This document shows, in pieces, positions 15,045 through 19,085 of a stretch of 19,085 nt of DNA. How positions within the stretch are numbered: position 1 is the stretch's first letter; the number at the start of each line of letters is the position of its first letter. The notes beneath the pieces were generated by a model. It saw only the letters and a program-made list of their open reading frames with translations, ran no database searches and was not told the DNA's origin. Location: contig JASLEF010000021.1 in assembly GCA_030151245.1 (NCBI GenBank), forward strand, positions 1-19,085. The letters run 5' to 3'. Both the position numbers and the translations under genes were made by a program. The DNA is from Ignatzschineria sp. (GTDB lineage: Bacteria; Pseudomonadota; Gammaproteobacteria; Cardiobacteriales; Wohlfahrtiimonadaceae).

Positions 15045-15641
15045 CTATTCTTTAATCTGAGGTCGATTCTGATTTATTTCAAGCTCTAATTGCTTTTTAT
15101 ATTCCTTACTTTTTTTGGATAGATAAAGAAGTAATCCCGCCGTTAATACAAAGGTCATGAGGGGATTAATGACCATCTTAAAAGTCATCCAAATATCGTC
15201 GGAAGGAACAAATAACACGATAATCGTATTTAATCCCGCCATAAAGAACATATAAGCAGCCCACCAAATATTGGTTCGCAACCACTCTTTTTGCGGCACG
15301 GTAATCTCTAAAGGCTTTTCAAAAAGCATCTGCGCTGGAGATTTTTTTAAATAGAACATTCCCAACAATGATAATCCAATGACCACATTCACCACTGTTG
15401 TTCGCCATTTAATAAAATCGCCATCCCCAAATACAATGGTGAGTGCTCCAAAAATGACTGTCGCCCCTAAAATGAGCCACTGATTTCGCTTGGTTTCTGT
15501 TCGATAAAAAAGTAACAAAACCGCCAAAGCTACAGCTGAGCTATAGACTAAGGCTTTTGTGGCGAACAGCAGATCAAAGCCAAAAAATAGATAAGTTCCT
15601 ATGAAAAATAGAGAACAAATTCCAACTAATACCTGTGGCAT
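15045..15641 (-). CDS. yciB: YciB-family inner-membrane-spanning protein (septation protein A)
   Basis: YciB (formerly IspZ) is a multi-pass inner-membrane protein involved in envelope integrity and septation; its molecular activity is unsettled. About five hydrophobic helices are visible in 198 residues. The family signatures are ATVIFGALTIVFGDGDFIKWRTT and the later segments W-T-N-I-W-W-A and WMTFKMVINP. The C-terminal 20 residues are charged and longer than in E. coli YciB (179). The ATG lies five bases after the fabD stop, and its ribosome-binding AAGGAA lies inside the fabD 3' end, so it should be co-transcribed and partly coupled to fabD. Confidence 0.9.
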   Translation of the reverse strand: MPQVLVGICSLFFIGTYLFFGFDLLFATKALVYSSAVALAVLLLFYRTETKRNQWLILGATVIFGALTIVFGDGDFIKWRTTVVNVVIGLSLLGMFYLKKSPAQMLFEKPLEITVPQKEWLRTNIWWAAYMFFMAGLNTIIVLFVPSDDIWMTFKMVINPLMTFVLTAGLLLYLSKKSKEYKKQLELEINQNRPQIKE

Positions 15642-15646
15642 AAGCG

Positions 15647-16588
15647 TTATATTTCCTTGATAACGCTATCTAATGTTGCGCCATCGAGTACATTATAAGT
15701 CGTGAGAGATTTGTCGATGCGACGAATCAAGCCTGTTAAAACTTTACCTGGTCCACACTCAACAACCGTCGTCACCCCTTCACGTGCCAGATATTCTATA
15801 GTTTCTGTCCAACGCACAGGCTCATAAAGTTGACTCACAAGTGCCTCTTTTATCTCTAACGCATCGGTATGTGATTTAACATCCACATTATGAATGACGA
15901 TCTGATGAGGAGTTGAAAGCAACATATCTTCAAGCTCAGATGATAACCGCGCTGCTGCAGGTTTCATTAAAATACAATGCGAAGGTACAGAGACTGGTAA
16001 TAATAAAGCTCTTCTTGCGCCACGCTCTTTAGCGAGCTCACAAGCGGCCTCAACTGCGACCTTCTCACCCGCAATGACCACTTGTCCTTGAGAGTTAAAA
16101 TTCACTGCTGCAACAACACCTGATTCTTCAGAATCTTTACAAAGCGCAATCACCGCTTCATCATCTAATCCTAAAATGGCAGCCATAGCACCACTACCTG
16201 CAGGCACAGCTTCTTGCATGAATTGTCCACGATCATGGACTAGTTTTACCGCATCTTTAAATGCTAAAACTCCAGCAGCAACAAGAGCAGAATACTCCCC
16301 TAAACTATGTCCTGCTAAGAATGCTGGCATAGCACCATTCTCGGCAAGCCATACACGCCAAAGTGCGATACTTACCGTTAAAATCGCCGGCTGCGTAATC
16401 TCTGTTTTACCAAGCGTCTCAATATCGCCAGATTTAATAATATCTGAAAGCGAGAAACCTAAGGCCTCATCAGCTTCAACAAGCGTCTCCTTCACAATCT
16501 CATGATCTAAAAGATCTTGAATCATGCCAAGGCTTTGTGAACCTTGACCTGGAAATACAAATGCTAATGTACGATTCATTTCACTCAT
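15647..16588 (-). CDS. fabD: Malonyl-CoA:ACP transacylase FabD
   Basis: FabD moves malonyl from CoA to acyl carrier protein, supplying every elongation step. The 313 residues show FVFPGQGSQ (10-18), nucleophile S95 in AGHSLGEYS, the carboxylate-binding R120 in HDRGQFMQ and catalytic H204 in VSVPSHCILMKPAA. The start is the first ATG (MSEMN); a second ATG three codons later cannot be excluded, and neither has a strong ribosome-binding site. It lies third in the plsX-fabH-fabD order, but 161 bases with a terminator-like hairpin separate it from fabH. Confidence 0.96.
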   Translation of the reverse strand: MSEMNRTLAFVFPGQGSQSLGMIQDLLDHEIVKETLVEADEALGFSLSDIIKSGDIETLGKTEITQPAILTVSIALWRVWLAENGAMPAFLAGHSLGEYSALVAAGVLAFKDAVKLVHDRGQFMQEAVPAGSGAMAAILGLDDEAVIALCKDSEESGVVAAVNFNSQGQVVIAGEKVAVEAACELAKERGARRALLLPVSVPSHCILMKPAAARLSSELEDMLLSTPHQIVIHNVDVKSHTDALEIKEALVSQLYEPVRWTETIEYLAREGVTTVVECGPGKVLTGLIRRIDKSLTTYNVLDGATLDSVIKEI

Positions 16589-16624
16589 CTTGATAATCTC
16601 TCATTTAATTCTTGATCTATGATA

Positions 16625-16664
16625 TATAAAAGCGATTGCCACACAGGTAGCACTCGCTTTTATA
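16625..16664 (-). terminator. Hairpin between fabH and fabD, terminator or attenuator
   Basis: TATAAAAGCGA (16625-16635) and TCGCTTTTATA (16654-16664) form a perfect 11-bp stem around an 18-base loop that can pair further (GCCAC with GTAGC). On the minus strand the stem's own TTTTATA tail gives a modest T-rich end. It starts 85 bases after the fabH stop and ends 37 bases before the fabD ATG, leaving little room for a separate fabD promoter. Confidence 0.6.
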
Positions 16665-16749
16665 CTATTGAATAGGTTAATTTATCATGGTTTTGCAGAT
16701 AGATCACGCATAACAAGCTCGTTCTGTTCTAACAAAATATCCTTGAGAA

Positions 16750-17703
16750 TTACATTCTGACTAATGCAGAACCCCAAGTAAAACCACCACCGAAGGCTTC
16801 CATGAGGACTAAATCCCCTTTTTTCACACGCCCATCTTTACGCGCGACATCCAATGCTAAAGGAATACTCGCAGCTGAAGTATTGGCGTGCTTATCCACC
16901 GTTACAATCATCTTTTCACGCGGCATCCCTGCTCGTTTTGCCGTTGCTGTCATAATACGAAGGTTTGCTTGATGTGGAATTAACCAATCAATATCATCTC
17001 CTGTTAAATTCGCTGCGGTTAAAGTCTCTTCCACAATCTCATGAAGTTTCGTGACCGCATGACGAAAAACCTCATTCCCTTTCATCTGCACATAAGGATA
17101 AACATCTGGCCCAGAAATCACGCTCTTTTTCACAGAGAGCAGCTCTTTGTAACTACCATCTGCATGTAGATGCGTTGAGATAATCCCTTCTTCCTCTGTC
17201 GCTTCTAATACCACTGCAGCAGCGCCATCTCCAAAAAGTACACACGTTGTACGATCTTCCCAATCTAATACACGAGAATAGAGCTCTGATCCCACTACAA
17301 TCGCTTTTTTAGCAGAACCTGCTTTAATGAAGTTGTCCGCTATCCCTAAAGCGTAGATAAAACCTGAACAAGCCGCACTAATATCAAATGAGGCAGCATG
17401 ATTATTACCGATCATCTCTTGTAATAATGTGGCTGTTGATGGATAAGTATGGTCTGGAGTTGTCGTTGCAAGAATAATTAAATCGATATCTTGAGCATCT
17501 ACATTCGCATCTTTAAGCGCCGCCATTACCGCATGATATGCAAGACCTGAAGTTGTTGCATCATCATCTGCAATATGTCTTTGACAGATACCTGTACGCT
17601 CTACAATCCACTCATGGCTTGTATCAACTGTTTCAGATAACTTCTCATTTGTAACAACGTTTTCTGGCAAATACTGCCCTGTTCCAATTATTCTTGAATT
17701 CAT
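16750..17703 (-). CDS. fabH: 3-oxoacyl-ACP synthase III (FabH)
   Basis: FabH begins fatty-acid synthesis by condensing acetyl-CoA with malonyl-ACP. The 317 residues match the E. coli length, and the catalytic triad falls at the same numbers: C112 in SAACSGFIYAL, H244 in WLIPHQANLRI and N274 in DKHANTSAAS. The C-terminal GGGFTWGSALVRM is intact. The ATG lies 11 bases after the plsX stop, with GGATAGGG as the ribosome-binding site overlapping that gap, so translation is likely coupled to plsX. Confidence 0.97.
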   Translation of the reverse strand: MNSRIIGTGQYLPENVVTNEKLSETVDTSHEWIVERTGICQRHIADDDATTSGLAYHAVMAALKDANVDAQDIDLIILATTTPDHTYPSTATLLQEMIGNNHAASFDISAACSGFIYALGIADNFIKAGSAKKAIVVGSELYSRVLDWEDRTTCVLFGDGAAAVVLEATEEEGIISTHLHADGSYKELLSVKKSVISGPDVYPYVQMKGNEVFRHAVTKLHEIVEETLTAANLTGDDIDWLIPHQANLRIMTATAKRAGMPREKMIVTVDKHANTSAASIPLALDVARKDGRVKKGDLVLMEAFGGGFTWGSALVRM

Positions 17704-17714
17704 CCCTATCCAAC

Positions 17715-18761
17715 CTATTCTTCTAACTGCCCATTGACCGCAGATTCAAATTGTTTTCTCATCTTCTCGATGATCTGTTGCTCTACAAGCTTCACCGATA
17801 TCTCAATTGCATTTTGAAATGAGACACGATCCGCATTACCATGTGACTTTACTACAATACCACGAAGACCCAAAAGACTCGCACCATTATGTTTGCGCGG
17901 ATCCATTCCATTTTTAAGATCTTTCAAAACAGGCATTGATACAACTGCCGCACATTTTGTGAAAAGATTCTTCTTAAATGAATTAGAGAGTTGTTTAACA
18001 ATCATTTTGACCGTACCTTCCAATGTCTTTAAGGCAATGTTACCTGTAAAACCATCAGACACAATCACATCCACATCATCAAAGAAAATACCATCTGGCT
18101 CTGTAAAGCCAATGTAATTAAGATCTGACGCTTCCATTAAAGGGACTGTTCCACGAACAAGCTCATTCCCTTTCATCGCCTCAGTCCCAATATTCATCAA
18201 AGAGACCTTCGGACGAGGATCTTGACTCACAGCAGAAGAGAGAAGCGATCCCATTACTGCAAACTGATAAAGATGCTCTGGCGTGACATCAACATTAGCA
18301 CCTAGGTCTAACATATGGACATAACCACGCTCTCGAAGTGAAGGTATCGAAGTACAAATTGCGGGGCGCATAATACCCGGCAATGTTTTTAACACAAATT
18401 TTGCCGTTGCTAATAGGGCACCCGTATTACCTGCAGACATTGCAGCATCTGCATGCCCTTCCTTCACACAATTAATCGCAACACGCATTGATGAATCTTT
18501 TTTATTACGAAGTGCACTTTGTGGTGCATCATCCATCTCTACAACTTCTGTTGCAGGAACTAATTCAATTCGCCCAGATTTAAATAGCGGCTCATTCTCT
18601 AAAAGAGGTCTTAAAACTTCTTCTTTGCCAACAGCCAAAACTGAAAGGTTATCATGTGCTCTCAAAGCATTTACAACTGCTGGTAAAAATTCTGGAGCGC
18701 CGTTATCACCACTCATCATGTCAACTGCGAGTTTGATTTGCGCCTGATTATTCTCAATCAC
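17715..18761 (-). CDS. plsX: Phosphate acyltransferase PlsX
   Basis: PlsX converts acyl-ACP to acyl-phosphate, the donor for PlsY in making lysophosphatidic acid, and so links fatty-acid to phospholipid synthesis at the membrane face. The 348 residues show the N-terminal AVDMMSGDNGAPEF (where many homologues have MGGD), SAGNTGALLATAKF, MLDLGANVD, SDGFTGNIALKT and NGASLLGLRGIVVKSHG. The start is GTG, with TTAGGA at good spacing, and no in-frame ATG lies upstream. Its only visible promoter source is read-through from rpmF, past a strong terminator. Confidence 0.96.
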   Translation of the reverse strand: MIENNQAQIKLAVDMMSGDNGAPEFLPAVVNALRAHDNLSVLAVGKEEVLRPLLENEPLFKSGRIELVPATEVVEMDDAPQSALRNKKDSSMRVAINCVKEGHADAAMSAGNTGALLATAKFVLKTLPGIMRPAICTSIPSLRERGYVHMLDLGANVDVTPEHLYQFAVMGSLLSSAVSQDPRPKVSLMNIGTEAMKGNELVRGTVPLMEASDLNYIGFTEPDGIFFDDVDVIVSDGFTGNIALKTLEGTVKMIVKQLSNSFKKNLFTKCAAVVSMPVLKDLKNGMDPRKHNGASLLGLRGIVVKSHGNADRVSFQNAIEISVKLVEQQIIEKMRKQFESAVNGQLEE

Positions 18762-18799
18762 TTTGGCGATTCCTAATTCTTTTTTTAAAATATAATAAT

Positions 18800-18843
18800 A
18801 AAAAACCTACGCGTATCTTTTCAATCAAGATGAAGCGTAGGTT
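18800..18843 (-). terminator. Strong intrinsic terminator between rpmF and plsX
   Basis: AACCTACGC (18804-18812) pairs with GCGTAGGTT (18835-18843), and ATCTT (18815-18819) with AAGAT (18827-18831) within the loop. On the minus strand the stem is followed by TTTTTTATTATTAT. It lies 37 bases past the rpmF stop and 39 bases before the plsX GTG. Confidence 0.9.
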
Positions 18844-18879
18844 CTTCGATAAATGTCTATCGATCCTAAAAAATAAGGA

Positions 18880-19074
18880 TTATTCTTGATCGACAGCTTG
18901 TTCGTTTTTAGTGATCACTTTACGACCACGATAATATCCGTCTACAGTTACGTGATGACGTAAATGCGTTTCGCCAGATGTTTTATCAATACTTACAGGA
19001 CGCGTAGTTAAGAAATCATGCGCACGACGCATTCCTCTTTTTGAACGAGTTACCTTCGATTTTTGTACAGCCAT
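18880..19074 (-). CDS. rpmF: 50S ribosomal protein L32
   Basis: L32 is a small basic protein of the large ribosomal subunit. The 64 residues begin MAVQKSKVTRSKRGMRRAHD, the typical start of the family, with a basic N-terminus and the later segment THLRHHVTVDGYYRGRKVI. There is no CxxC pair, so it is the zinc-independent form common in gammaproteobacteria. Only 11 bases of upstream sequence are in the window, so its promoter and any upstream yceD-like partner are not visible. rpmF followed by plsX and fabH is the usual order. Confidence 0.97.
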   Translation of the reverse strand: MAVQKSKVTRSKRGMRRAHDFLTTRPVSIDKTSGETHLRHHVTVDGYYRGRKVITKNEQAVDQE

Positions 19075-19085
19075 TTTAACAACTC

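Noticed and set aside
16176..16505. Plus-strand open frame of 109 codons inside fabD
   Set aside because: Antisense shadow of fabD; Ala/Ser/Thr-rich composition is that expected from the opposite strand.

Overview
The window is an AT-rich, tightly packed chromosomal segment of a gammaproteobacterium. The protein sequences (RsmJ, Tag, ComM/YifB, PriA, SohB, YciB, BolA, FabI and an rpmF-plsX-fabH-fabD cluster) are standard gammaproteobacterial housekeeping genes. The low GC and the gene set would fit a member of the Cardiobacteriales such as Ignatzschineria or Wohlfahrtiimonas, but this is inference from sequence character, not from a search. I found no tRNA, rRNA, CRISPR array, transposase or phage gene.

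Layout. 1-767: a small exported cytochrome c (+) with its own promoter and a bidirectional terminator, then a short dispersed repeat. 768-2977 (-): a LOG-family nucleotide hydrolase, then the overlapping pair tag-rsmJ (3-methyladenine glycosylase and 16S rRNA methyltransferase). 3354-4868 (+): a single-gene acetyl-CoA hydrolase/CoA-transferase. 5081-6592 (-): comM, divergent from fabI (6917-7696, +), with a dyad and two hairpins between them. 7697-8681 is a gene-poor kilobase. It contains the fabI terminator, a pyrimidine-rich stretch and, at about 8277-8359, a well-formed candidate small RNA: a near-consensus promoter, a GNRA-capped hairpin, two anti-Shine-Dalgarno motifs and a terminator with eight U. 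8682-9941 (+): an exported secretory lipase. 10073-12268 (-): priA. 12437-13564 (-): sohB. 13774-14954 (-): bolA-ppiC. 15045-18761 (-): plsX-fabH-fabD-yciB. 18880-19074 (-): rpmF.

How the genes work together. FabD, FabH, FabI and PlsX make up much of fatty-acid initiation, elongation and hand-over to phospholipid synthesis. The cluster is broken after fabD: fabG, acpP and fabF, which often follow, are replaced by the membrane protein gene yciB, five bases downstream. PpiC, SohB and YciB act in the envelope. Tag, PriA and ComM act on DNA. RsmJ and L32 belong to the ribosome. Intrinsic terminators inside the lipid cluster (rpmF/plsX and fabH/fabD) suggest graded read-through.

The best lead for something undescribed is the small RNA at 8277-8359. 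Next is a pair of related 58-bp elements, each lying between convergent genes just past the 3' end of a minus-strand gene.
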